Source: JAEUHZ01 sp964552795
GTDB taxonomy: Bacteria > Planctomycetota > UBA1135 > GCA-002686595
Direction of reading: 5' to 3'
Length of the DNA stretch: 64,000 nt
NCBI GenBank assembly: GCA_964552795.1
Contig: CAZKIO010000011.1
Location: 28,443 to 92,442 of the forward strand
Shown here: positions 53,188 through 61,951 of the stretch, in pieces
Layout: each line of letters begins with the position of its first letter
Numbering within the stretch: position 1 is the first letter of the stretch
The notes under the pieces: model-generated
Database searches by the model: none
Told to the model about the DNA's origin: nothing
The model's input: only the letters and a program-made list of their open reading frames with translations
Position numbers and translations under genes: made by a program

Positions 53188-54288
53188 TCAAGCGCCGAGC
53201 GAGGCGCGCAGCGCAGCGCGCACCGCATCCTCGGACAGTTCCACGTCCCAGCGGACGGTCCCGGGCGCGAGCGGCACGACGAACGCGGGCCGCCCGCCCT
53301 TGGACTTCTTGTCGCTGTGCATCGCGGCCCACAACGCGTCGACGTCGAGCGCGACGCCCGGGTGCGCGCGCGCCAGCGCCGCCAGATCGCCGGGCAGCTC
53401 CAGCCGCTGCGCGAGCGCCCGATAGCGCAGCAGCGCACGATCGTCCGCGACGAAGCCGGCGATCCTGGCCGACTGGAGCGCCAGGCCGATCCCGACCGCG
53501 ACGGCGATGCCGTGCGCGACGCGGCCGTAGCCCGCCACTCGCTCGATCGCGTGCGCGAACGTGTGCCCGAGGTTCAGCAGCTTGCGCTCGCCCTTCTCGA
53601 ACGGGTCGCGGGCGACGATCTGCGCCTTGCGCCGGACGCAATCTTCCACGGCTTCCGCGACCGCCTCCGGTTCGCGCGCGACGAGCGCCTCGGCGCGCGC
53701 CTCGACGCGCGCCAGGATCGACTCGGACAACCAGGCCGTCTTGAGCACCTCGCCCAGGCCCGAGAGGTACTCCGCGTCGGGCAGGGTCGCGAGCAGCTCC
53801 GTGTCCGCGAACACCTCGACGGGCTGGTGGAACGCGCCCGCGAGGTTCTTGCCGCCGCGCAGGTTCACGGCCGTCTTGCCGCCGACCGACGAGTCCACCA
53901 TGGCGAGCAGCGTCGTCGGCGCCTGCACGCACGGCACGCCGCGGTGGAACAGCGCCGCGGCGAGTCCGCCCAGGTCGCCGACGACCCCGCCGCCGAAGGC
54001 CACGACGCCGCTCGCGCGATCGCAGCCGGCGGAGACCATCGCATCGAGCACGGACTCGAGCACGGCGAAGCTCTTGGACTCCTCGCCGGCCGGGACCGCG
54101 TGCACCACGGCGCGCGGCAGGCCCGCGACGAGGGTGCCGTGCGCGCGCGCGACGTTCTCGTCGGTCAGCACGAACGTGCGGTGCCAGCCCTCGCTCCGGC
54201 GCCTGAGCTCGCGCACGGCGCCCGCGCCGACGTGCACCGTGTAGCGCGGCTCGAGATCGACGTGGACGTGGCGCAACGCGTCGGTCAC
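53188..54288 (-). CDS. aroB: 3-dehydroquinate synthase
   Basis: A 366-residue NAD-dependent enzyme of the shikimate pathway, converting DAHP to 3-dehydroquinate. The nucleotide-binding part has the motifs VPAGEESKSF, GVVAFGGGVVGDLGGLAAALFHRGV, QAPTTLLAMVDSSVGGKTAVN and the metal-binding segments GLGEVLKTAW, RDPFEKGERKLLNLGHTFAHAIE and GRVAHGIAVAVG. The start is a GTG at 54286-54288, overlapping the stop of the upstream amidotransferase-like gene in GTGA, so it is translationally coupled. Other aro genes are not in the window. Confidence 0.96.
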   Translation of the reverse strand: MTDALRHVHVDLEPRYTVHVGAGAVRELRRRSEGWHRTFVLTDENVARAHGTLVAGLPRAVVHAVPAGEESKSFAVLESVLDAMVSAGCDRASGVVAFGGGVVGDLGGLAAALFHRGVPCVQAPTTLLAMVDSSVGGKTAVNLRGGKNLAGAFHQPVEVFADTELLATLPDAEYLSGLGEVLKTAWLSESILARVEARAEALVAREPEAVAEAVEDCVRRKAQIVARDPFEKGERKLLNLGHTFAHAIERVAGYGRVAHGIAVAVGIGLALQSARIAGFVADDRALLRYRALAQRLELPGDLAALARAHPGVALDVDALWAAMHSDKKSKGGRPAFVVPLAPGTVRWDVELSEDAVRAALRASLGA

Positions 54289-55022
54289 GAGCGCCCCGTC
54301 AGAACGCGCTGCGTGGCCGCGATCGCCGCGGCGCCGATCAGCGCCTGGAACAGGCGGTCGTGGACGCTGCCTTCGGAAGCCAGCTCGGGGTGCCACTGCA
54401 CGCCGACGGCGAACGGGTGGTCCTCGCGCTCGATCGCCTCGGGCAGCCCCTCCATGTCGCGCCCGCAGACGCGCCAGGGCGCTTCCACGCGTTCGATGGC
54501 CTGGTGGTGACGCGACACGACGTCGACCTCGGTCTCGCGCAGGATCCGCGCGAGGCGCGATCCGGCCTCGGCGCGCACCTTGTGCACCACGCCGCCGCGA
54601 TGCTCCTGCCGGCCAGGCCACTGCTCGGGCAGGTGCTGGTACAGCCGCGCGCCCTCCGCGAGCCCCAGGAGCTGCATGCCGTAGCAGATCCCCAGGACCG
54701 GCGTCCTCCGCCCGACGACCGCGCGCGCGAGCAGGAAATCGAAGTCCTGCTTCTCGGCCGGCGTCCGCGTGGCGGACGGGTGCGTCGGCCCCATCCCGAT
54801 GCGTTCCATGTCGAAGTCGTCGCCGCCCGAGAGCACGACGCCGTCCACGCGCTCGATCAGGCGCTCGACGTCGCCGGGTCCGCCGCACGGTGGAATCGCG
54901 ATCGGGATCCCGCCGGCCTTGAGGACGGCGTCGGCGTAGCGCGTCGGCAGTTCGAGCCGCGGCTTCTCGCCGGTCGCGAGCAGGCCGTTGATCGCGATGA
55001 GCGGGCGGTCGGGGATCGCCAT
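54285..55022 (-). CDS. Class-I glutamine amidotransferase-like hydrolase (peptidase C26, PuuD-like)
   Basis: A 245-residue cytosolic protein with the triad of class-I amidotransferases: nucleophile Cys113 in LGICYGMQLLG, and His and Glu in GVQWHPE (about 211-215). DGVVLSGGDDF and a conserved HHQAIERV loop fit the C26 group of gamma-glutamyl-gamma-aminobutyrate hydrolases (PuuD). Actual substrate cannot be settled. It overlaps the start of aroB in GTGA and could be co-regulated with it, although no biochemical link is obvious. A polyamine link is conceivable, because an agmatinase-family gene is 0.8 kb upstream. Confidence 0.88.
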   Translation of the reverse strand: MAIPDRPLIAINGLLATGEKPRLELPTRYADAVLKAGGIPIAIPPCGGPGDVERLIERVDGVVLSGGDDFDMERIGMGPTHPSATRTPAEKQDFDFLLARAVVGRRTPVLGICYGMQLLGLAEGARLYQHLPEQWPGRQEHRGGVVHKVRAEAGSRLARILRETEVDVVSRHHQAIERVEAPWRVCGRDMEGLPEAIEREDHPFAVGVQWHPELASEGSVHDRLFQALIGAAAIAATQRVLTGRS

Positions 55023-55061
55023 GCGCGGATGGTACGCGCCGGACGCTCCCGCGACCGCCGG

Positions 55062-55697
55062 TCAGGCGATGATCCGCAACACCCAGGGGTACCGGTAGGC
55101 GTTGCCGCTGCTGGCCTGGATCGCCGCGAGGACGCAGTAGATGGCGCCGACGACCCACACCAGGACGCCGAGCGGCGCGGCCAGGCAGGTCAAACCCAAG
55201 AGCGCGGTGATGCCCCAGAAGGTGAGCTGCATGTTGAGGGCCTCGCGCCCCTGGTCGGCGACCACCGGATCCTCGCCGCGCTTCCACATCCAGATCGCCG
55301 TCGTGAGGATCACGCCCGGCAGCGCGAGGGGGATCAGGTACATCAGGTGGCACAGGGCGATCCACACCCGGTTGGCCGACCGCGGCTGGGCCGCGGGACG
55401 TGCCGCGCCCGAGGGAGGCGGCGGCGGTCCCGCGGCCGCCGACCCGCCCGCGGGGCCCGGCTCCACGCCGGCCGCGTGCGCGGGTCGCGGCGGCGGCGCT
55501 CCCGGCGCCGGACCCGCCGTTCCAGCCTGCGCGCGCACGTCGATCGTCGGGCCGCGCCGTTCGCCCGGCCGCAGCGGCACGGCACGCACCTGTTCGGCCG
55601 GTTCCTGAGGCACCCCCGCGCCGAAGGGCGCCGCCGTGGGCGCTTCGTCCGGGCGTTCCTCGGGGGCGGGCGGGATCGGGGGTGCGCTGTCGGTCAT
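55062..55697 (-). CDS. DUF4870-type membrane protein with Pro/Ala-rich N-terminus
   Basis: A 211-residue protein from the ATG at 55695-55697. The first 105 residues are low-complexity Pro/Ala/Gly and presumably disordered. The rest has the DUF4870 (Tic20-like) pattern: WIALCHLMYLIPLALPGVILTTAIWMWKR, then VADQGREALNMQLTFWG and a double membrane segment (ITALLGLTCLAAPLGVLVWVVGAIYCVLAAIQA). The QGREALNMQLTF signature is diagnostic. Function is unknown in the family. It lies on the same strand 39 bases upstream of the C26 hydrolase gene. Confidence 0.82.
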   Translation of the reverse strand: MTDSAPPIPPAPEERPDEAPTAAPFGAGVPQEPAEQVRAVPLRPGERRGPTIDVRAQAGTAGPAPGAPPPRPAHAAGVEPGPAGGSAAAGPPPPPSGAARPAAQPRSANRVWIALCHLMYLIPLALPGVILTTAIWMWKRGEDPVVADQGREALNMQLTFWGITALLGLTCLAAPLGVLVWVVGAIYCVLAAIQASSGNAYRYPWVLRIIA

Positions 55698-55777
55698 GGC
55701 TGGCTCTCGTGGCGGCAACCCCGCGACTACGCGAGGCGCAGCTCCGGATTTCCCAGCCGTTGCGCGGCTCGAGGCGT

Positions 55778-56815
55778 TCAGCGCGTCGCGAGCGCGGCGC
55801 CGATCATGCGGTAGAGGAGCCGCGCGCCGACGATCGCGTCCCACGCGTCGTCCTCCGGATCGGTGTCGCCGGGGGAGACCTCGTTGAGGTCCATGCCGAC
55901 CACGCGCTTGCCGGAGCGCGCGAGCTCCTCGAGCCACAGCATGGCGTCGTGCCACGCGAGGCCGCCGGGCACGGGCGTGCCGGTGTTGGGGCACAGCGTC
56001 GGATCGAGGCCGTCGATGTCGAAGCTGACGTACACCTGCGCCGGCAACTCGTTGATCCAGCCGCGCACGGTCTCGCGCAGGTTCGCGCCGTCGAGCTTGG
56101 CGCGCGCCCACTCCGTGTCGAACAGCGTGCGGATGCGCGTGCGCGAGGCCTGGATCCGCGCGTGCTCGCGCTCGCCCAGGTCGCGGATGCCCACCTGCAC
56201 CACCTTCGACAGCGACGGGATGCGCGTCAGGACGTTGTGGAAGATCGATGCGTGGGACCAGGTGAAGCCCTCGTAGGCCTCGCGCAGGTCGGCGTGCGCG
56301 TCGAAGTGCAGGATGCCCATCTCCGGGAAGCGCTCCGCGCAGGCCTGGATGGCGCCGAACGGCGTGGCGTGGTCGCCGCCCAGGACCACCGGCAGCTTGT
56401 CCTTGTCGAGCACCGCCTTGGTCTGAGCGTTCACGATCGCGTTCAGCTCCGCGCCGATCTCGTTGACGCGCTCGAGGTCGCGCAGGAGCTGCTTGCGCCC
56501 GTGGATCCGGCCGCCGCGCGCGATGATCCGGTCGGCGCGCCGGCCGGCCTTCTCGTTCATGCGCTCGATGCGTGGATCCGGCGACAGCATCACGATGCCG
56601 CGCTCCCAGAACTTGCCGTGGACGAGGTCGAAGAGATCGACCTGCCGGCTGGCGCGCAGCACGGCGTCGGGGCCGAGCGCCGCGCCCTTGCGGTAGGACG
56701 TCGTCGCGTCGAAGGGGACCGGCAGGACGTGGACCGCCGCGCGATCGATGTCGCAGGGCAGGCCGAAGATCCCGCTGTCCTTCTCGGCGGCGGCGTCGGG
56801 GTCGAACTCGGTCAT
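55778..56815 (-). CDS. speB: Agmatinase/arginase-family ureohydrolase
   Basis: A 345-residue manganese enzyme from the ATG at 56813-56815. The binuclear metal site is given by GGDHATPFG, FDAHADLR and SFDIDGLDP, with a late GMDLNEVSP. The layout is nearer SpeB agmatinase or formimidoylglutamase than arginase, but the substrate cannot be read securely; SpeB is a working symbol. A loop insert (about 90-130; GGRIHGRKQLLRDLERVNE) precedes the first metal motif. It stands alone between the DUF4870 gene and a divergent ECF locus. Confidence 0.86.
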   Translation of the reverse strand: MTEFDPDAAAEKDSGIFGLPCDIDRAAVHVLPVPFDATTSYRKGAALGPDAVLRASRQVDLFDLVHGKFWERGIVMLSPDPRIERMNEKAGRRADRIIARGGRIHGRKQLLRDLERVNEIGAELNAIVNAQTKAVLDKDKLPVVLGGDHATPFGAIQACAERFPEMGILHFDAHADLREAYEGFTWSHASIFHNVLTRIPSLSKVVQVGIRDLGEREHARIQASRTRIRTLFDTEWARAKLDGANLRETVRGWINELPAQVYVSFDIDGLDPTLCPNTGTPVPGGLAWHDAMLWLEELARSGKRVVGMDLNEVSPGDTDPEDDAWDAIVGARLLYRMIGAALATR

Positions 56816-56942
56816 GGGTGCGGGGCGCGGTGGAGGGGTGTCGAGTGCCGCAGTCTGCACTCGCGGCGCCGAGGCACAACATCGGCCCCTTCCCGGCGTT
56901 ACTTGGGCGGGCGGATGTGCTTTTCTGCCAAGAGGTCCCGCC

Positions 56943-56984
56943 ATGGCGACGTTTCCGGAGCCGAGGGGCGACCCAGCCGCATGA
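56943..56984 (+). CDS. Possible 13-codon leader ORF upstream of an ECF sigma factor
   Basis: ATG 56943 follows AGAGG by eight bases and encodes MATFPEPRGDPAA, ending in a TGA (56982-56984) that overlaps the start of the next sigma gene in ATGA. The sigma start itself has a poor Shine-Dalgarno, so its translation may depend on the leader. Being so short, it may be accidental. Confidence 0.35.
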   Translation: MATFPEPRGDPAA

Positions 56985-57616
56985 TCGACTCTTCCGACGG
57001 CATTCTGCTCGAGGCCCACCAGAGGGGCGACCCGCAGGCCTTTTCCGAGCTGGTCCGGCGGCACGAGCGGGCGCTCCTGCAGCACGCCCGCGCGCTCCTG
57101 GGGCGCGGGTCCGCCTACGAGGACGCGGTGCAGGAGGCGTTCCTGCGCCTGGCGCAGTCCCCGCCCACGCTGCCCAAGGAGGTGCGCGGCGACGCGCGCC
57201 TCGAGAGCGCGCACCTGGGCTCGTGGCTTCACACCGTGACGAGGAATCTCTGCATGGACACGATGCGATCCGAAACACGTCGCCGCCGCCGGGAGGAAGG
57301 CGCGGCGCAGCACGAAGCCGCCGACGGCGGGGCGACCACCGTCGAGCAACAGGACACGCGCGCCGCCGTGCGGCGCGAACTGGAGACCCTGCCGCAGGAC
57401 CAGCGCGAGGTGCTGGTCCTGCGCCTCGTGGGGGAGCGCTCCTACAAGGAGATCGCCGAGATCACCGGCAAGAAGATCGGAACGGTGGGCTGGCTCATCA
57501 GCGTCGGGCTGCAGGAGCTCGCGGCGCGCCTGGGACCGGTCCTCGCGATGGAACCGGCAAGAAGTTCCGGCGCGGCGCCGTCCTCTGCTGCAGGAACCAC
57601 CCGAGGAGGTCTGTGA
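56981..57616 (+). CDS. ECF-type RNA polymerase sigma factor (partner of the VWA protein)
   Basis: A 211-residue sigma factor from the ATG at 56981. Region 2 has FSELVRRHERALLQHARALLGRGSAYEDAVQEAFLRLAQS and SWLHTVTRNLCMDTMRSETRRR; region 4 has LPQDQREVLVLRLVGERSYKEIAEITGKKIGTVGWLISVGLQELAARL. The stop codon overlaps the ATG of the next gene (TGATG, 57614-57618), which has an anti-sigma-type N-terminus. The pair would make a sigma/anti-sigma switch reading a von Willebrand A domain. Confidence 0.92.
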   Translation: MIDSSDGILLEAHQRGDPQAFSELVRRHERALLQHARALLGRGSAYEDAVQEAFLRLAQSPPTLPKEVRGDARLESAHLGSWLHTVTRNLCMDTMRSETRRRRREEGAAQHEAADGGATTVEQQDTRAAVRRELETLPQDQREVLVLRLVGERSYKEIAEITGKKIGTVGWLISVGLQELAARLGPVLAMEPARSSGAAPSSAAGTTRGGL

Positions 57617-60354
57617 TGAACGGGAAGATCGAACAAGCGCTGCACGAGAAGCTGTGCGCGTACGTGCTGGGGGAACTCGAGGGCGCCGAGCGCGCGGAGA
57701 TGGAGCGCGAGATCCTGCGCTCCGCCGATCTGCGCGCGGAGAAGGAGCGCCTGGAGGCGACGATCGGCGCCGTGCGCGGCGCGCTGGGCGAGGGCGAGAC
57801 GCTGCCATGGGCGGCGCACCGCGACCTGGAGCAGGCCGCGCGCCCGTCGCGCCTCGCGCGCGTGCCCTGGCTGCAGCTCGCGGCCGGGATCGGTGCCGTC
57901 GGCCTGGGCTGGTGGATCTTCGCGCGCGAGAGCGAGCGCACCACCCCCGCGCGTTTCGATCAGGTGGCGCGGTTCGAGGGCGGGGTCGAGCAGCAGGCTT
58001 ACGACGGGAATCGTCGCGAGTTCGCGCCCGCGAAAGCGGACGCGGCCGTCGCCGGCGGTGACCTCGGTGCCCGCGGCAAGAACGAGCGCGCCGCCGGCGC
58101 CGCACCCGCGCTGGAGATCGTCGATTCGCTGCGTTCCCAGGCGGAAGCGCCGGCGGAACCGGCCGCGGCGGCCGGCGTGGCGTACGAGGTCGAACGGACC
58201 CCTCAACCCAAGGACGAGAAGGCCGAGCTGCTGACCATGTCGCGCGATGCCGCCGGAGATCCGACAGGTGTGCACCTGCGCGCCAGGCTGGCGCAGGAGA
58301 ATCCGCCGGTCAGCGTCGGCTACGTGGCTGTCGACCCGTCGCTGCCCACGACCACGACGGCGGTCACGCCTGGCCAGGCCACGGGCATCAGCGGTCGCTT
58401 CAGCGCCAGCTACGGTGGCCGCGCGGTCGCGAAGGGACGCCCGGCCGGTCCGCCGCCGGCAGCGAGCACCCCTGCTCCGTCGTCGCCCGGACCCGCCGGG
58501 CCGGCGAGCGGCGGCACGTACAAGGGCGCCGGCGACACCGTGCCCGCGCGTGAGGCGCTGCCGGCGGTCGAATCGCGCGTGGCCGTCGCCGACGGCAAGA
58601 AGCTCAAGGACAGCGGCCAGGACTTCTTCGCGGAATTGGGCTACGCCGGCGACGACGCCGACGGCGAGCAGGACCTGCGGCGGCGGTGGCGGCACCTGCC
58701 TCCCGCCGAGCAGGAGCGCTACCTCGATCTGCGCTGCGGCACGATCCTGCGCGACTGCACTCGCCGGCCCAGCGAGCGCCCGCGCGACATGTTCTTCCGC
58801 TTCTGGGGCGACAACCCCTTCGAGGTGGCGGTGCTCGACCGGCTGTCGACCTTCTCGGTCGACGTCGACACTGCGAGCTATGCCCTGGCGCGGCGCTACC
58901 TGAACGAAGGTAACGTGCCCGAGAAGGCGCAGATCCGCACCGAGGAATTCGTCAACTACTTCGACTCCGACATCCCCGCGCCGGTCACGGGCACCTTCGC
59001 CGTGCACACGGACCTCACGCCCAGCCGCTTCAGTGCCGACGCCGCGCGCCAGATGCTGCGCGTGGTCGTCCGGGCCCGCGACGTGCAGAAGCTGGAGCGC
59101 GATGCGATGCACCTGACCTTCGTGGTCGATGTCTCGGGCTCGATGCGCCAGCAGAACCGCCTGGAGACCGTCAAGCACGCGCTGCGGCTCCTGGTGGCCC
59201 AGCTCGAACCGCGCGACTCGATCGCGATCGTCAAGTTCAGCACCGATGCCAGCATCGTGCTGCCGATGACGCCGGTGATCGACCGCGCCGCCATCGAGGC
59301 CGCGATCGCGCCGATGTCCCCGGGCGGCAGCACGAACTCGAACGCCGGCTTGCAGCTCGGCTACGCGCAGGCGCTGAGCGGTCTCAATTCCCAGGCGGTC
59401 AACCGAGTGGTGTTCCTGTCCGACGGCGTCGCCAACGTCGGCGAGACGGACGCGCAGGCGATCCTCGAGGGTGTGCGCTCGATCCGCGAGAAGGGGATCT
59501 TCCTCAACACGATCGGCGTGGGCATGAGCAACCACAACGACGTCCTCTTGGAGCAGCTCGCCAACAAGGGCGACGGCGTGTGCAACTACGTCGACTCGAA
59601 CGACGAGGTCAAGCGCGCGCTGGTCGACCGTTTCACCGGCGCGTTCCAGCCGGTGGCGCGCGACGTCAAGATCCAGGTCGAGTTCGATCCGGAGCAGGTG
59701 CTGCGCTACCGGCTGCTGGGCTACGAGAACCGGGCCATCGCCGACGCCGACTTCCGCAACGACAAGGTCGACGCGGGCGAGCTCGGCGCCGGCCACCAGG
59801 TGACGGCGCTGTACGAGCTCGAGCTCACCGGCCGCAAGGGCGACGGACCGCTGGCCACCACGCGTCTGCGCTGGAAGCCGATCCGCGCCGCGGGCACGAC
59901 GGCCGAGGAGGACGCCGCGACCGAGGCCTCCTTCACCGCCATGGCGTCGAGCTACCAGGCCTTCGAGTCCTCGCCCCCAGGCCATCGGCGCGCGATGATC
60001 GTGGCGCAGTTCGCCGAGATCCTGCGCCGTTCGATCCACGCGCGCGGCGACAGCCTCGACGACCTGATCCGCGAGGCGACGCTGCTGCAGAAGCAGATCC
60101 CCGGCGACAAGGAGTTTGCCGAGTTCTGCGCGCTTCTCCTGCGCAGCAAGGAGCTGATCCTGCGCACCATCCCGTCGTGCGACGAGCTGTGCCAGGCGAT
60201 CGACCACCTGCGCAACACCCACTACCTGCACGCCACGGCCGAGGAGTCGGGCAAGGACGCGCAGCTCCTCGCCGAGATCGAGCGCACGACGAAGGAGCTG
60301 GAGCGGCGGGTGCGCGAACTCCTGCGCCGTCAGCTCGAGAGCGAGCAGCGCTGA
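57616..60354 (+). CDS. Anti-sigma-like N-terminus fused to a YfbK-type von Willebrand A domain
   Basis: A 912-residue protein from the ATG at 57616 with GAGGAGG ahead of it. Residues 1-75 (HEKLCAYVLGELEGAERAEMEREI) resemble the zinc-less anti-sigma domain; a membrane segment (about 85-103, LQLAAGIGAVGLGWWIF) follows. A Pro/Ala-rich, low-complexity extracytoplasmic stretch (110-330) leads to the VWF_N/YfbK part: TFSVDVDTASYALARRYL, then the VWA domain with the MIDAS motif DVSGS (Asp505), ending in the DUF3520-like region that closes with RLRWKP. The fold is metal-dependent and mediates protein contact. The fusion makes a receptor that could transmit extracellular binding to its sigma factor. 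Confidence 0.88.
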   Translation: MNGKIEQALHEKLCAYVLGELEGAERAEMEREILRSADLRAEKERLEATIGAVRGALGEGETLPWAAHRDLEQAARPSRLARVPWLQLAAGIGAVGLGWWIFARESERTTPARFDQVARFEGGVEQQAYDGNRREFAPAKADAAVAGGDLGARGKNERAAGAAPALEIVDSLRSQAEAPAEPAAAAGVAYEVERTPQPKDEKAELLTMSRDAAGDPTGVHLRARLAQENPPVSVGYVAVDPSLPTTTTAVTPGQATGISGRFSASYGGRAVAKGRPAGPPPAASTPAPSSPGPAGPASGGTYKGAGDTVPAREALPAVESRVAVADGKKLKDSGQDFFAELGYAGDDADGEQDLRRRWRHLPPAEQERYLDLRCGTILRDCTRRPSERPRDMFFRFWGDNPFEVAVLDRLSTFSVDVDTASYALARRYLNEGNVPEKAQIRTEEFVNYFDSDIPAPVTGTFAVHTDLTPSRFSADAARQMLRVVVRARDVQKLERDAMHLTFVVDVSGSMRQQNRLETVKHALRLLVAQLEPRDSIAIVKFSTDASIVLPMTPVIDRAAIEAAIAPMSPGGSTNSNAGLQLGYAQALSGLNSQAVNRVVFLSDGVANVGETDAQAILEGVRSIREKGIFLNTIGVGMSNHNDVLLEQLANKGDGVCNYVDSNDEVKRALVDRFTGAFQPVARDVKIQVEFDPEQVLRYRLLGYENRAIADADFRNDKVDAGELGAGHQVTALYELELTGRKGDGPLATTRLRWKPIRAAGTTAEEDAATEASFTAMASSYQAFESSPPGHRRAMIVAQFAEILRRSIHARGDSLDDLIREATLLQKQIPGDKEFAEFCALLLRSKELILRTIPSCDELCQAIDHLRNTHYLHATAEESGKDAQLLAEIERTTKELERRVRELLRRQLESEQR

Positions 60355-60378
60355 GCGGCGCGGCCTGGAGGAACGCGG

Positions 60379-60411
60379 CCGGCCCGCGGCGGATGACCGC
60401 CCGCGGGCCGG
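60379..60411. terminator. Bidirectional terminator between the VWA gene and mgtE
   Basis: CCGGCCCGCGG (60379-60389) pairs with CCGCGGGCCGG (60401-60411), with an inner CGG-ATGA-CCG. It lies midway between two convergent stops (60354 and 60430). No T-run. Confidence 0.75.
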
Positions 60412-60429
60412 CGGCCTTGCGCGCGGCCC

Positions 60430-61794
60430 TCAGAGACCCGAGAGCCGGGGCAGGAGCGCCGTGGCCAGGCTCAGGACCAGGAAGAAGCCGCACATGTCGG
60501 TGACCGTGGTGAGCACCGGACCCGACGCGACCGCGGGATCGAGCTTGAAGCGCTTGAGGACGAGCGGCACCACGCCGCCGATCGAGACCGCGACCAGCGT
60601 GTTCAGGGCCAGCGCCCCGCCGACGACGAGACCGAGCCACGGGCTGCCCTTCCACACGAGCGCGGCGACGGCCAGGAGCACCCCCAGCACCAGCCCGTTG
60701 ATCAGGCCGACCTTGATCTCCTGCAGCCAGACGCGGAACACCTCGAACGGCTTGGTGATTCCCAGCGACAGCTCGCGGATGCTGACCGCCACGGCCTGGT
60801 TGCCGCTGCAGCCGCTCATGTCGGAGACGATCGGCAGGAACACGGCCAGCGCGATGACGCTCTGCAGCGTGTCCTCGTAGGCCGCGATCACGCTCGCCGC
60901 GATGATGTTGAGCACGATGTTGATGCTCAGCCACGAGAGACGGCGCCGCGAGCGGACGGCGACGGGCAGCGTGCGGATCTCGTCGCCGCCGACGATGCCC
61001 TGCGTCTTCAGGTAGTCCTGCTCGGCCTTCTCCGAGACCGCGTCGAGCACGTCGCGGCGGCGGACGACGCCCACCAGCCTGTGGCGCGCGTCGACGACCG
61101 GGACCTGGGCGCGCGGGTTGCGCTGGAAGAAGCTGTCGAGCTCCTCCAGCGGCGTGTCCAGGCTCACGAACGGCGTCTGCACCAGGAGGTCGGCCACGGG
61201 CGCGTCCTGGCGCGCGAGCACGAGGTCGCGCAGGTCGATCATCCCGATCAGGCGCTCGGTCGCCGAGACGACGTAGGCGTGCACGTCCTGGCTCGATTCC
61301 AGCTCCTCGCGGCCGCGCAGGTCCTGGATCACCTCGCGCACCGGATCCTTCTCGAAGTACGAGAGGAACTCCGTGGCCATCAGGCCGCCCGCGGTTTCGC
61401 GTCCGTGCGGCAGGAGGCGCCGCGCGTCCGCGGCCTCCTCGGGCTCCATCTTCGCGAGGATCGCCTCGGCGTCGGTGGGGTCCATCTTGGCGAGCACGTC
61501 GGCCTGCTCGTCGCTCTCCATCTCGTTCAGGATCGAGGCGGCCTCGTCGACCGAGAGCTCCTCGATCAGGTCGGCGGCGTGCTCCTCGGGGATCTCCTCG
61601 ATCAGGTCGGCGGCCTCCTCCGGCGACAGCGTCGTGAGCACGCGTTCGCGCGCCGCGGGATCCAGCCGCAGCAGCGCGCGGAACGCCTCGCTCGGACCGA
61701 TCGCGTCGAGGTAGGCCTCGAGCCCCCGCGCGTCCTTGGCGGATGCCAGGGCGTCCATGCGCTCCCAGGTCTCGACGTGTTCTTCGCTCGCCAT
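60430..61794 (-). CDS. mgtE: Magnesium transporter MgtE
   Basis: A 454-residue protein. The N-terminal MgtE_N domain is seen as repeats of LSPEEAADLIEEIPEEHAADLIEEL and DEQADVLAKMDPTDAEAILAKM; then two CBS domains (VHAYVVSATERLIGMIDLRDLVLA and AQVPVVDARHRLVGVVRRRDVLDA), and a plug helix. Five membrane segments end the protein (for example LSINIVLNIIAASVIAAYE, and SDMSGCSGNQAVAVSIREL, the metal-site segment of the pore). Cytosolic Mg closes the channel through the N-terminal parts. The start ATG at 61792-61794 is preferred. No Mg riboswitch was recognised upstream. Cobalt transport is also possible. Confidence 0.93.
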   Translation of the reverse strand: MASEEHVETWERMDALASAKDARGLEAYLDAIGPSEAFRALLRLDPAARERVLTTLSPEEAADLIEEIPEEHAADLIEELSVDEAASILNEMESDEQADVLAKMDPTDAEAILAKMEPEEAADARRLLPHGRETAGGLMATEFLSYFEKDPVREVIQDLRGREELESSQDVHAYVVSATERLIGMIDLRDLVLARQDAPVADLLVQTPFVSLDTPLEELDSFFQRNPRAQVPVVDARHRLVGVVRRRDVLDAVSEKAEQDYLKTQGIVGGDEIRTLPVAVRSRRRLSWLSINIVLNIIAASVIAAYEDTLQSVIALAVFLPIVSDMSGCSGNQAVAVSIRELSLGITKPFEVFRVWLQEIKVGLINGLVLGVLLAVAALVWKGSPWLGLVVGGALALNTLVAVSIGGVVPLVLKRFKLDPAVASGPVLTTVTDMCGFFLVLSLATALLPRLSGL

Positions 61795-61951
61795 CGCATC
61801 CGCTCCCTGCCGCCCGGACGGAGCCGGGGTGCGGCGGGATTCTATGCAGGCACTCGGCAGGACACGCTCGCAATCGGCGCGGAACCGCCGTCCCCCGGCC
61901 GCGACGCTTCCCCTGTTGGAACGCCAGCGAGCGAACCGCAGAATCCGCCGC

